Of a stretch of 64,000 bases of DNA, positions 15,964 through 23,174 are shown one piece after another. The notes under the pieces were generated by a model that saw only the letters and a program-made list of their open reading frames with translations, made no database searches and was not told where the DNA came from. The stretch is from Mycolicibacterium rhodesiae JS60 (lineage in GTDB: Bacteria; Actinomycetota; Actinomycetes; Mycobacteriales; Mycobacteriaceae). The position numbers and the translations under genes were made by a program. Location of the stretch: NCBI GenBank assembly GCA_000230935.2, contig AGIQ01000001.1:1488001-1552000 (forward strand), read 5' to 3'. The stretch's first letter is position 1. The number at the start of each line of letters is the position of its first letter.

Positions 15964-16951
15964 TGACGACCTTGCCCTTTGCCCGTCCGGTTTCCACGTA
16001 GGCCAACGCCTCGTTGGTCGCCTCGAAATCGAAGACCTTGTCCACCAGTGGCCGGATGACACCCGATTCGATCAGGCCGGTGATCTTCTGCAGCTGCTCG
16101 CCGTCGGCCCTCATGAACAGGAACGAGTACCGCACTCCCAGCCGCTTTGCCTGGGCTAGCACTCCCCGGCTCAACGCACGCAGCACGAGTCCGAAGAACC
16201 ATGGCGCTCCGACCTGTTGGGCGAAGGCGGGCTCGGGCGGCCCAACAATGGAGACGAGGATTCCGCCGCGTTTCAGAGTCCGAAGCGACTTCTTGAGTGC
16301 TGCGGTGTCCTGGCTGTGCAACACGACGTCGTAGCCGCTCAGTTCGGTCTCGAAGTCTTGTGACTTGTAATCGATGACCACATCGGCGCCGAGTCCCCGG
16401 ACCAAGTCGAAGCTGGCCGCGCTGCAGGTTGTGGCCACCGTTGCGCCAAGATGCTTGGCGAGCTGAATCGCCACCGTTCCGACGCCACCGGAGCCGGCTT
16501 GGATGAAGACCTTCTGGCCCGCGGTGAGGTGTGCAGTCTCGACGAGTGCCTGCCATGCGGTCAATGCAACGAGCGGTATGGAGGCTGCCTCTTCCATTGT
16601 GAGGTTGGCCGGCGCGAGGGCGACGTCGCGCTCGTGCATGGCAATCGACTCGGCGAATGTGCCGATCCGGCCCGTGTCCGGCCGGGCATAGACCGCGTCG
16701 CCGGGCTTGAATGCGGATACCCGCGAACCGACCTGCGTCACAACACCGGCGACATCGCTGCCCATGATGAGCGGGAATTTGTACGGCAGAATGAGTTTGA
16801 ACTCGCCGTCGCGGATCTTTGCGTCTACGAGATTCACCCCGGCGGCATAGATGTCCACGAGTACGTCGTGGTCGCCTACCTTTGGAGTATCGACATCAGT
16901 CAGCGTCAGTCGGCCGTGCTTGCGGTAGCGGTCGAGGACAAAGGCCTTCAC
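15935..16951 (-). CDS. NADP-dependent quinone-oxidoreductase-like MDR protein
   Basis: 338 residues from GTG 16951. A zinc-free medium-chain reductase: 'AAGVNLVDAKIRDGEF' near 44-59, 'GSDVAGVVTQVGS', and the NADPH-binding loop 'IQAGSGGVGTVAIQLAKHLG', with 'TTCSAASFDLVRGLGADVVI' following. Such enzymes reduce quinones or alpha,beta-unsaturated carbonyls, often as a detoxification step. Its promoter holds two copies of the TetR operator (16974-16989 and 17019-17035), matching those at the tetR gene next door, so it is very likely the regulator's target. Confidence 0.88.
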   Translation of the reverse strand: MKAFVLDRYRKHGRLTLTDVDTPKVGDHDVLVDIYAAGVNLVDAKIRDGEFKLILPYKFPLIMGSDVAGVVTQVGSRVSAFKPGDAVYARPDTGRIGTFAESIAMHERDVALAPANLTMEEAASIPLVALTAWQALVETAHLTAGQKVFIQAGSGGVGTVAIQLAKHLGATVATTCSAASFDLVRGLGADVVIDYKSQDFETELSGYDVVLHSQDTAALKKSLRTLKRGGILVSIVGPPEPAFAQQVGAPWFFGLVLRALSRGVLAQAKRLGVRYSFLFMRADGEQLQKITGLIESGVIRPLVDKVFDFEATNEALAYVETGRAKGKVVITVKQQPGR

Positions 16952-16973
16952 GGTTGACTCTTCTCGTTTCAGG

Positions 16974-17035
16974 TAGACCGAATGGTGTATCTGAACGCTA
17001 CGCCGGCTTCCGGAAAAAGTAAACCGATCGGTGTT
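16974..17035. promoter_or_regulatory. TetR-type operator pair
   Basis: TAGACCGAATGGTGTA (16974-16989) and AGTAAACCGATCGGTGTTA (17019-17035 and flanks) lie just upstream of the oxidoreductase start at 16951. The intervening bases (CGCTAC, then GGAAAAAGTAAACC) also match the 15.3 kb promoter, pointing to duplication of a whole promoter unit. Confidence 0.7.
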
Positions 17036-17213
17036 ATCTGGTCGTGCGACGGTGGCGAGGGACTTGGTCGCATTGATCCGGCATCGTGCGCCGGTCATGG
17101 TTCCACTGGCCTGCCCCCGGGACGCCGGCCACTTTGCCTTCTATCTCGGCGAGCCGTTTGAACAACTGGTGGGGGATCAGGCTGAGTTCCTCACCGGAAC
17201 GCTCGAGCCGTGA
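17031..17213 (+). CDS. Doubtful small ORF between operons
   Basis: A 60-codon frame whose second half (MVPLACPRDAGHFAFYLGEP, then 'FEQLVGDQAEFLTGTLEP') reads like natural protein rather than antisense noise. There is no ribosome site and no recognised family. It sits in a 267-base gap and could be a gene remnant. Listed so that the gap is accounted for. Confidence 0.2.
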   Translation: MLSGRATVARDLVALIRHRAPVMVPLACPRDAGHFAFYLGEPFEQLVGDQAEFLTGTLEP

Positions 17214-17218
17214 CGCTG

Positions 17219-17944
17219 TCAGGCGGCCGGTTCGGCCACTGCAGGGCCAACCGGCGCGCGCTTGAGCTCCTTGAGCATGAAGAAGGTCGTCACCGTGATG
17301 TAGGTGCCCCAGACCGCGACGGGCATGTAGAAAGCCAGCAACCCGTGGTAGGCGAACGGCCCGCTCTTGAAAAATGCCGGACCCGCCGCGGTGAAGATCG
17401 CCAGTGCACCGGCCAGGGTGAGCCAGGTGAACCAACGCGGGATCATCGGTTCCGGCCGGTCATCCATCAGCTCCACGATTCCGGTCGCGGCCATCTCGAT
17501 GGCCAGATAGATCCAGCCCAGCAGGAAGGCGAACCACGCCCAGTCGTACCACGCCTGGATGACGTCGGCGCCGAACTCCGGCCGGTAGGCGGCCACGATC
17601 CACGCGCAGCAATTGAAAAAGACGATCAGCGAGATGAACACTCCGCACACCGCGGTGGTGTAGGACCACAGCGGATGGCGCCCTTCGATTTTCGACAGCA
17701 TGATGCCGAACGCGATGGAGCCGGGTGTGAGTATCCCGGCCGCGACATAGAACAGCGTGCAGCCGACGATCACGCCCCACCGGTGTGTCTCGGTGAACCA
17801 CACCTTGGTGGCTTCCAGTCCCAGATCCGCCCTTGCCGGGGCGAAGAAGTGGGCGATGCCCAGCCAGCCGATGGCGGTGAGGGCGACGAAGATCCAGTTG
17901 CACCACAGCCCGATCTTCAGTGACGTCGTTCTCTGTGTGTTCAC
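17219..17944 (-). CDS. Six-helix integral membrane protein
   Basis: 241 residues, GTG start with AAAGGTG upstream. Six hydrophobic helices (about 11-33, 55-80, 92-116, 131-156, 168-188 and 199-222), rich in tryptophan and aromatic residues near the interfaces ('WYDWAWFAFLLGW', 'FFNCCAWIVAAYRPEFG'). No catalytic or transport motif is recognised. It is the last gene of the long CoA operon, 13 bases after a two-helix partner (17958-18146). A role in uptake, export or membrane-bound oxidation of the substrate is possible but unproven. Confidence 0.75.
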   Translation of the reverse strand: MNTQRTTSLKIGLWCNWIFVALTAIGWLGIAHFFAPARADLGLEATKVWFTETHRWGVIVGCTLFYVAAGILTPGSIAFGIMLSKIEGRHPLWSYTTAVCGVFISLIVFFNCCAWIVAAYRPEFGADVIQAWYDWAWFAFLLGWIYLAIEMAATGIVELMDDRPEPMIPRWFTWLTLAGALAIFTAAGPAFFKSGPFAYHGLLAFYMPVAVWGTYITVTTFFMLKELKRAPVGPAVAEPAA

Positions 17945-17957
17945 GACTACACCTTTC

Positions 17958-18146
17958 TCATAGGATGTTTGGGGCCAGAAACCACAAGCCGAGAATCAGG
18001 GCGACGACCACGGCGAGCCAGCCTTCGAAGGCGATCCGCACCTTGACCGCAGCGATGAGGAATGTCCCGGCCACGGCGACGGCGGGAGTGAACAGATCTG
18101 TGGACAGCCCCCAGGTCGCGCGATGGTGCCCGAGGCGGATCGGCAC
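17958..18146 (-). CDS. Small two-helix membrane protein
   Basis: 62 residues if GTG 18146 is the start; the frame is open further up to 18275 but would overlap the SDR gene with unconvincing sequence. Two helices: 'LFTPAVAVAGTFLIAAVKV' and 'GWLAVVVALILGLWFLAPNI'. It ends 13 bases before the six-helix protein gene, so the two probably form one membrane complex. Function not recognised. Confidence 0.5.
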   Translation of the reverse strand: MPIRLGHHRATWGLSTDLFTPAVAVAGTFLIAAVKVRIAFEGWLAVVVALILGLWFLAPNIL

Positions 18147-18205
18147 GCCGCCCAGCCGTACCTCGCGAATTCCATTGCGCCGCCTGTTTTCCGCTTTGTT
18201 CGGGG

Positions 18206-19000
18206 TCAGGCTGCCGAGATGCCGCCGTTGACGCTGATCGCCTGTCCGGTCAGCCGCGATGCTGCGGGGCTGCACACGAAGACCGCCAGGGCCGCGATAT
18301 CGTCGGCGTCCGGCACCCCGAGGGCAGCCTGTTTGGCGGCGCTGGCGAACAGTTTCGCGCTGAACCCGTCGGTGGTGATCCGTTCGGTGGACGCTGTGCC
18401 GTGCACCAGCGACGGGGTCAGCGCGTTGGCCCGGATGCCGTGGCGCTTTTCCTCGATCGCGATGGTGCGGGTGAACATCACGATCGCGGCCTTGGCCGCC
18501 CCGATCATGGCCTCACCCGGGGTCGCGGTCTTGGCGGCGTCGGAGGCGACGTTGACGATGATGCCGCCGCGCCGGGCCCGCATCCCGGGCAGCACCGCGC
18601 TGGCCATGTGCATCGACGGCGTGGCCAGTTCGGTGAGGATGCGGCTGATGTCGGTGTTCGGGATGTCTTTGAACAGCTCCGGTCTGACGTCGGCGGCGGT
18701 GGTGCACATCAGGATGTCGATCCCGTCGAGCAGCTTGTCGGCCTCGGCGGCCACGGTCGACGCGGAGGAAGAGTCGGTGGCATCGCCGGCCAGGAAGTGC
18801 GCGTCGGTCCCGAGGGCGCGCAGTTCGGCGGCGGCTTGCTGACCCCGTTCGCAGTTGCGCCCGACGATGACGATCCGAGGCACTCCGGCCTCGGCGAGGC
18901 CGCGGGCGGTGGCCAGCCCGATACCGGCCGTGCCGCCGACGATCAGTGCGCCGCACTCAGCCAGGCTCTTGGCCGGTGGGAGTTCGTTCTCAATGGTCAT
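18206..19000 (-). CDS. SDR-family protein lacking the catalytic tyrosine
   Basis: 264 residues, ATG 19000 after GGAGGCAACCA. The Rossmann fold is intact: 'IVGGTAGIGLATARGLAEAG' near 20-39, and the end has the SDR signature 'LTGQAISVNGGIS'. The Y-x3-K motif is altered, however: the aligned segment reads 'GEAMIGAAKAAI', with isoleucine where tyrosine should be, while the lysine and the serine region ('NVASDAAK') remain. The 'NNAG' motif is also replaced by 'CTTAAD'. It may be a binding protein, a partner subunit, or an enzyme using another acid. It sits in the CoA operon between the crotonases and the membrane genes. Confidence 0.8.
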   Translation of the reverse strand: MTIENELPPAKSLAECGALIVGGTAGIGLATARGLAEAGVPRIVIVGRNCERGQQAAAELRALGTDAHFLAGDATDSSSASTVAAEADKLLDGIDILMCTTAADVRPELFKDIPNTDISRILTELATPSMHMASAVLPGMRARRGGIIVNVASDAAKTATPGEAMIGAAKAAIVMFTRTIAIEEKRHGIRANALTPSLVHGTASTERITTDGFSAKLFASAAKQAALGVPDADDIAALAVFVCSPAASRLTGQAISVNGGISAA

Positions 19001-19017
19001 TGGTTGCCTCCGTTGCG

Positions 19018-19821
19018 CTACAGGGTGGTTCGGCAGACCGCTTGGCTGCGGTTCTCCAGTTCGAGGGCGGCGAGGAACGAGTCGATCTCCGCGTTGCGGA
19101 TCAGGGAATTCTTCGTCGCGCGGATGCCCTCGGCGCCGTTCTCGGCGATCGCCTCGGCCAGTTCCAGCGCCGCGGCCACAACATCGCGGCCGCCGCCGGC
19201 GACGATCCGGTTCGCCAGGCCCATCCGCACGGCCTCCTCGGCCTTGACCGTGCGCCCGGTGAACGCGATCTCCGCCGCGCGGGCCGGACCGACGACCCGA
19301 GAAAGGTGCCAGGACGCGCCCAGTTCGCCGATGGACAGGCCGACACGGACGAAACCGGCGCTGAAGCTGGCCGAGCCGGCGGCTATCCGGATGTCGGCCG
19401 CCAGTGCCAGTGACAGTCCGCCGCCGGCGACAGGGCCGCTGATCGCGGCGATCACGGGGCAGGGCAGAGCCCGCAGGCCCGAGGTGCCCGCCGAGGCGGT
19501 GTCGACGAGCTCGTTGAACTCAGGGACGGTCATCCTGGCGATGACGGCCACTTCCTCCAGGTCGAAACCGGTGCAGAACGTCGCCCCGCCGGCCCCCGTG
19601 ATGACCAGGGCCCGCAGCGGCGCTTTCCGCAGAGTGTGGGCATACCAGGCGATCTCGCCGAACATCTCAATCGTCTGGGAGTTGCCCCGATCGGGCCGAT
19701 TGACCGACATCACGGCGATGCCGGGACGCGGTTCGGCGATGGTCAGGGTCTTGGCCTGACCCAGCTCGTCGAGGATCTCGCCCATCGGTCGGGTGGACAC
19801 CCGATTCCATCCGGTCGGCAT
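19018..19821 (-). CDS. Enoyl-CoA hydratase/isomerase family protein
   Basis: 267 residues if ATG 19821 is used; it starts 5 bases after the previous stop, which favours coupling (ATG 19785 is the alternative). Crotonase fold with oxyanion segments 'GATFCTGFDLEEV' and 'SGPVAGGGLSLALAADIRI'. Neither of the two glutamates that activate water in true hydratases is present: the positions read 'GLSLAL' and 'FSAGFVRVGLSIGELGASW'. The 'GELGASW' motif suggests an isomerase-like or C-C bond reaction. It is a close paralogue of the next gene upstream (19827). Confidence 0.82.
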   Translation of the reverse strand: MPTGWNRVSTRPMGEILDELGQAKTLTIAEPRPGIAVMSVNRPDRGNSQTIEMFGEIAWYAHTLRKAPLRALVITGAGGATFCTGFDLEEVAVIARMTVPEFNELVDTASAGTSGLRALPCPVIAAISGPVAGGGLSLALAADIRIAAGSASFSAGFVRVGLSIGELGASWHLSRVVGPARAAEIAFTGRTVKAEEAVRMGLANRIVAGGGRDVVAAALELAEAIAENGAEGIRATKNSLIRNAEIDSFLAALELENRSQAVCRTTL

Positions 19822-19826
19822 CGGTC

Positions 19827-20639
19827 TCAGGCGCCCGTGAAGTGGGGAGCGCGCTTCTCCCGGAACGCGGCCAGCGCTTCGGGCATGTCGGCGCAGCGAG
19901 TGAGCAGTGCCTGCCCGCGGCTCTCCAGTTCAAGGGCGGCGGCGAACGAGGGGATCTCGAGGTTGGACTGCAGCGCGCGTTTGGAGAGTTTGATCCCGCC
20001 GGGGGAGTTGGCGCAGATCTGGCCGGCCATCGCCAGGGCGCGATCGAGCAGATCGTCGGGACCGGTGACCGCGTTGAGCAGGCCGAGTCGCTCGGCCTCT
20101 TCGGCGCCGACGGTCCGTCCGGTGAAGGCGATCTCGGCGGCGTGCGCAGGTCCGATCAGCCGGGGCAGCAGCCATGAGGCGCCCAAATCCCCTGCGGACA
20201 GCCCGATCTTGACGAACGCGGCGTTGAACTTCGCGGTGGGTGCGCCGAGCCGGATGTCGGCCATCAGGCTCAGCGAGAACCCGCCGCCGGCTGCGGCACC
20301 GTTGACGGCGGCGATCACCGGCACCGGGATGGCCCGAACCGCGGCCAGTGCGCGTGCGGCGCGGTTCTGCTGGTCGAACATGCCCAGCGCGGAGAGGTCC
20401 GGCAGGCGCTCGGCATCGTCGAGGTCGTATCCGGCGCAGAACCCCGCACCTGCGCCGGTGAGGATCACCACCCGAATGTCGTTGTCGTCGCTCAGCTTTC
20501 GGGCTACGGTTTCCAGCTCCTCGAACATCGTGTTGGTCATCGCATTGAGCCGATCGGGCCGGTTCAGTGTGACCAGCGTGATCCCCGGGGCCGGTTGGGT
20601 AACCAGCAGGGTCCCGTACTCCGCGGACTTCTCTGTCAT
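19827..20639 (-). CDS. Enoyl-CoA hydratase/isomerase family protein
   Basis: 270 residues, ATG 20639 after AAGGAGCACCACG. Crotonase fold ('GAGFCAGYDLDDAE', 'NGAAAGGGFSLSLMADIRL'). As in its neighbour at 19018, both hydratase glutamates are missing ('GFSLSL' and 'NAAFVKIGLSAGDLGASW'), with an aspartate in 'GDLGASW'. The paralogous pair may form a hetero-oligomer or act on successive intermediates, for example as isomerases or C-C hydrolases. It is part of the GntR-linked CoA operon. Confidence 0.82.
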   Translation of the reverse strand: MTEKSAEYGTLLVTQPAPGITLVTLNRPDRLNAMTNTMFEELETVARKLSDDNDIRVVILTGAGAGFCAGYDLDDAERLPDLSALGMFDQQNRAARALAAVRAIPVPVIAAVNGAAAGGGFSLSLMADIRLGAPTAKFNAAFVKIGLSAGDLGASWLLPRLIGPAHAAEIAFTGRTVGAEEAERLGLLNAVTGPDDLLDRALAMAGQICANSPGGIKLSKRALQSNLEIPSFAAALELESRGQALLTRCADMPEALAAFREKRAPHFTGA

Positions 20640-20668
20640 CGTGGTGCTCCTTGACTCTGCCGGCCTCG

Positions 20669-21433
20669 TCAGGTGAAGTTCGGCTTTCGCTTTTCGACGA
20701 ACGCCCGCAGCCCTTCGGCCGCCTCGCCGTTTTCGAACAACTGCTGAATCTGTTCGACCTCGTAGCGCAGGCCGTCATCGAGTGGCAGGGCGTCGGCGGC
20801 ATCGACGGTGCGGACGACTGCCTGCTGCGCGGGGGCCGACGCGGCGCACAGCTCGGCGGCCAACTCGCGCGCGGCGGACACCGCGGTGCCCGGGTCCACC
20901 AGCCGGTCGATCAGGCCGATCCGCAACGCGTCAGCGGCGTCGATCTGCCGGCCGGTCAGCATCAGATCCAGTGCCGGACCGCGGCCGACGAGCCGGGGCA
21001 ACCGCTGCGTTCCGCCGGCACCGGGAATCAAACCGAGTTTGACTTCAGGCAGTCCCAGCTTCGACGCCGATCCCGCCACCCTCATCGTGCAGGCCATCGC
21101 CAGTTCCAGTCCGCCACCGAGAGCGAGTCCGTCGATCGCGGCCACCGAAAGGGCGGGGTGGCGCGCCAGCCGGTCCAGGCCTGAACGCAGGCCGTCGCCG
21201 TAGGCCTTGAACGAGGTGGCGTCCACGGTCGTCATGTGCTTGATGTCGGCGCCCGCGGCGAAGAAGCCGGCCACATCCGAGGACACCAGCAGCACCTTGG
21301 GGTGTGATGCGTCGGCGACGTCGAGGGCGGCGTGCAACCCGTCGACGATCGCCGGTCCCAGGGCGTTCGCGGGCGGCCGATTCAGCGCGATGTGCAGTAT
21401 CGGTCCCTCGGCAGACCAGGTGACGGCACTCAT
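20669..21433 (-). CDS. Enoyl-CoA hydratase with intact catalytic glutamates
   Basis: 254 residues from ATG 21433, 8 bases after the BadH-like stop. Unlike the two following crotonases it has both catalytic glutamates: 'GLALGGGLELAMAC' and 'LGLPEVKLGLIPGAGGTQRL'. It is therefore a likely true hydratase adding water to a 2-enoyl-CoA. Its position next to the BadH-like dehydrogenase makes it a good candidate for the hydration of a cyclic 1-ene-1-carboxyl-CoA (the BadK step in Rhodopseudomonas). That role is inferred from context; the sequence itself is a generic FadB-type hydratase. Confidence 0.85.
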   Translation of the reverse strand: MSAVTWSAEGPILHIALNRPPANALGPAIVDGLHAALDVADASHPKVLLVSSDVAGFFAAGADIKHMTTVDATSFKAYGDGLRSGLDRLARHPALSVAAIDGLALGGGLELAMACTMRVAGSASKLGLPEVKLGLIPGAGGTQRLPRLVGRGPALDLMLTGRQIDAADALRIGLIDRLVDPGTAVSAARELAAELCAASAPAQQAVVRTVDAADALPLDDGLRYEVEQIQQLFENGEAAEGLRAFVEKRKPNFT

Positions 21434-21441
21434 TTGCTCGC

Positions 21442-22200
21442 TCAAGCCATCGTCAATCCGCCGCTGACCGACAGGGTCTGGCCAGTGATGTAGCTTGCGG
21501 CGTCGGAGGCGAAAAATGCTACGGCCGCGGCGATGTCGGCCGGATCGGCGAGGCGCTTCATGGGCACCGATCGGGTCATCCCGCCGATCACCTTGTCGGC
21601 TTCCTGCCCGGAGGCATCGGCGAACTTGCGCAGCGCAGGGGTATCCGTCGGCCCGGGGCACACGGTGTTGACGGTGACGCCCTTGGTGGCGACCTCGCGG
21701 GCCAGGGTCTTGCTGAACGCGATGATGCCGCCCTTGGCGCCGGAGTAGACGGCTTCCAGCGACGACCCCACGCGGCCGGCGTCGGAGCCGATGTTGACCA
21801 CCCGGCCGAAGCCCCGTTCCACCATGCCGGGTACGACGGCCTGGCTGACCCGCAGCGCGCCTTTGAAGTTGATGTCGAGGATGCGGTCCCAGAAGTCCTC
21901 GGTGGTTTTCAGGAACGGCATGAAGTCATCCCATCCGGCGTTGTTGACCGCGATCTCGACCTCGCCGAGTTCGGCGGCGACGGTCTTGACGGCCGATCGC
22001 ACCGATTCGGTGTCGGTGACGTCGACATGCACGGCGATCGCCGTGCCGCCGGCTTCGACGATGCGCTCGGCGGTGCCCTGTGCGACCTCGAGGTTGAGGT
22101 CCACTACGGCGACCCGGAAGCCGTTGGCGCCCAACGTCTGCGAGATCCCGGCGCCTATTCCTTGGGCACCGCCGGTGACGAATGCGACTCGTGCTGTCAT
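21442..22200 (-). CDS. badH: BadH-like 2-hydroxycyclohexanecarboxyl-CoA dehydrogenase (SDR)
   Basis: 252 residues, ATG 22200 after GAAAGGCAG. Complete SDR: 'VTGGAQGIGAGI' at about 8-19, 'NNAGWDDFMPF' at 86-96, catalytic Ser139, Tyr152 and Lys156 ('IGSDAGRVGSSLEAVYSGAK'), end 'TGQTLSVSGGLTMA'. From memory, the stretches 'NNAGW-D-F-PF', 'PGMVER-GR-VNI-SDA-RVGSS', 'VCPGPTDT' and 'VSGGLTM' match Rhodopseudomonas palustris BadH, which oxidises 2-hydroxycyclohexane-1-carboxyl-CoA to the 2-oxo form. It is followed by a hydratase, and a BadI-like ring-opening enzyme lies at 47874, consistent with an alicyclic CoA route. A ring-substituted substrate is equally possible. Confidence 0.8.
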   Translation of the reverse strand: MTARVAFVTGGAQGIGAGISQTLGANGFRVAVVDLNLEVAQGTAERIVEAGGTAIAVHVDVTDTESVRSAVKTVAAELGEVEIAVNNAGWDDFMPFLKTTEDFWDRILDINFKGALRVSQAVVPGMVERGFGRVVNIGSDAGRVGSSLEAVYSGAKGGIIAFSKTLAREVATKGVTVNTVCPGPTDTPALRKFADASGQEADKVIGGMTRSVPMKRLADPADIAAAVAFFASDAASYITGQTLSVSGGLTMA

Positions 22201-22229
22201 GAACTGCCTTTCAGTTTGTCGATGCCGTG

Positions 22230-23174
22230 TTATCGGCAGCTGGGTGCGGAGGCGTCGGGATGCCAGTCGACCGGGCCGGCGACGATACAGTGGCTGGTCA
22301 GCTTGCGGCCGAGGATCTCTTGGGCGGCGCGGGCGGCGTCGATGACGGCAGTCAGGCTCACGCCGGTGAGCACACCCATTTCGTGGAACATGTTGATCAG
22401 GTCCTCGGTGGCGATGTTTCCGGTCGAGCCGGCAGGAACCGGGCAGCCGCCGAGTTCGCCGAAGCTCGATTCGAAGCTCGTGCAGCCGGCTTGCAGGGCC
22501 GCATAGGCGTTGGCGATACCCTGCCCGCGGGTGTTGTGGAAATGCGCCGTGATCTCGATGCCGGGCAGCCGCTCGATGGCCGCGGAGAAGATGTCGAAAA
22601 CATAAGCGGGGTGCGCCATTCCGGTGGTGTCGCCGAAGCCGATCTCGCGGCAGCCCGCCTCGGCGAACTGTTCGGCGAGGTCCAGGGTGCGTTGCATCGG
22701 GACCTTTCCCTCGAACGGGCACCCGAACGCGGTGGCGATCACGGCGGTGGGACGCAGGTCCTCGGCGTCGATGCGCTTGGCCACGATCGCGTTGTCGGCC
22801 ATTGATTCGTCGATGGTGCGGTTGACGTTGCGCTTGTTGTGGGTCTCCGACGCGCTGACGAACATCGCGACTTCGTGGAAGCGCTCTCGGACCTTCAGCG
22901 CGTTGTCCAGTCCGCGGTTGTTGGGAACCAGAATCGTCAGCGACACGTGCTCGGGGATGTCCACGCCGTTGAGGACCTCGACGGCGTCGGCTAGTTGCGG
23001 GATGACGTCGGGGCGCACGAAGCTGGCGACCTCGATGCGGTCCAGGCCGGTGCGCGCCAGTTGGTTGATGAGGGCGATCTTGTCCGACGTGGCGATGACC
23101 TCGGGCTCGTTCTGAAAGCCGTCGCGGGGCCCGACTTCTCGTATCCTCGCGGCCGCAGGCAGGGTGGGACTCAT
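22230..23174 (-). CDS. Hydroxymethylglutaryl-CoA lyase family protein
   Basis: 314 residues, starting in an ATGA overlap with the CoA-transferase stop. HMGL-like TIM barrel: 'IREVGPRDGFQNEPEVI' at about 11-27 (substrate and metal residues), 'RIEVASFVRPDVIPQLAD', 'GFGDTTGMAHP', 'HFHNTRGQGIANAYAAL' (metal histidines), and 'FGELGGCPVPAGSTGNIATE' with the catalytic cysteine loop. It splits a 3-hydroxy-3-methyl(or alkyl)acyl-CoA into acetyl-CoA or another acyl-CoA plus a keto acid. Its presence suggests that the ring-opened product carries a methyl branch at C3, or that a C-C retro-aldol step is needed. Confidence 0.88.
   Translation of the reverse strand: MSPTLPAAARIREVGPRDGFQNEPEVIATSDKIALINQLARTGLDRIEVASFVRPDVIPQLADAVEVLNGVDIPEHVSLTILVPNNRGLDNALKVRERFHEVAMFVSASETHNKRNVNRTIDESMADNAIVAKRIDAEDLRPTAVIATAFGCPFEGKVPMQRTLDLAEQFAEAGCREIGFGDTTGMAHPAYVFDIFSAAIERLPGIEITAHFHNTRGQGIANAYAALQAGCTSFESSFGELGGCPVPAGSTGNIATEDLINMFHEMGVLTGVSLTAVIDAARAAQEILGRKLTSHCIVAGPVDWHPDASAPSCR

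Noticed and set aside
18401..19759. 452-codon open frame on the plus strand
   Set aside because: Antisense to an SDR and a crotonase with clear motifs. No family match on this strand.
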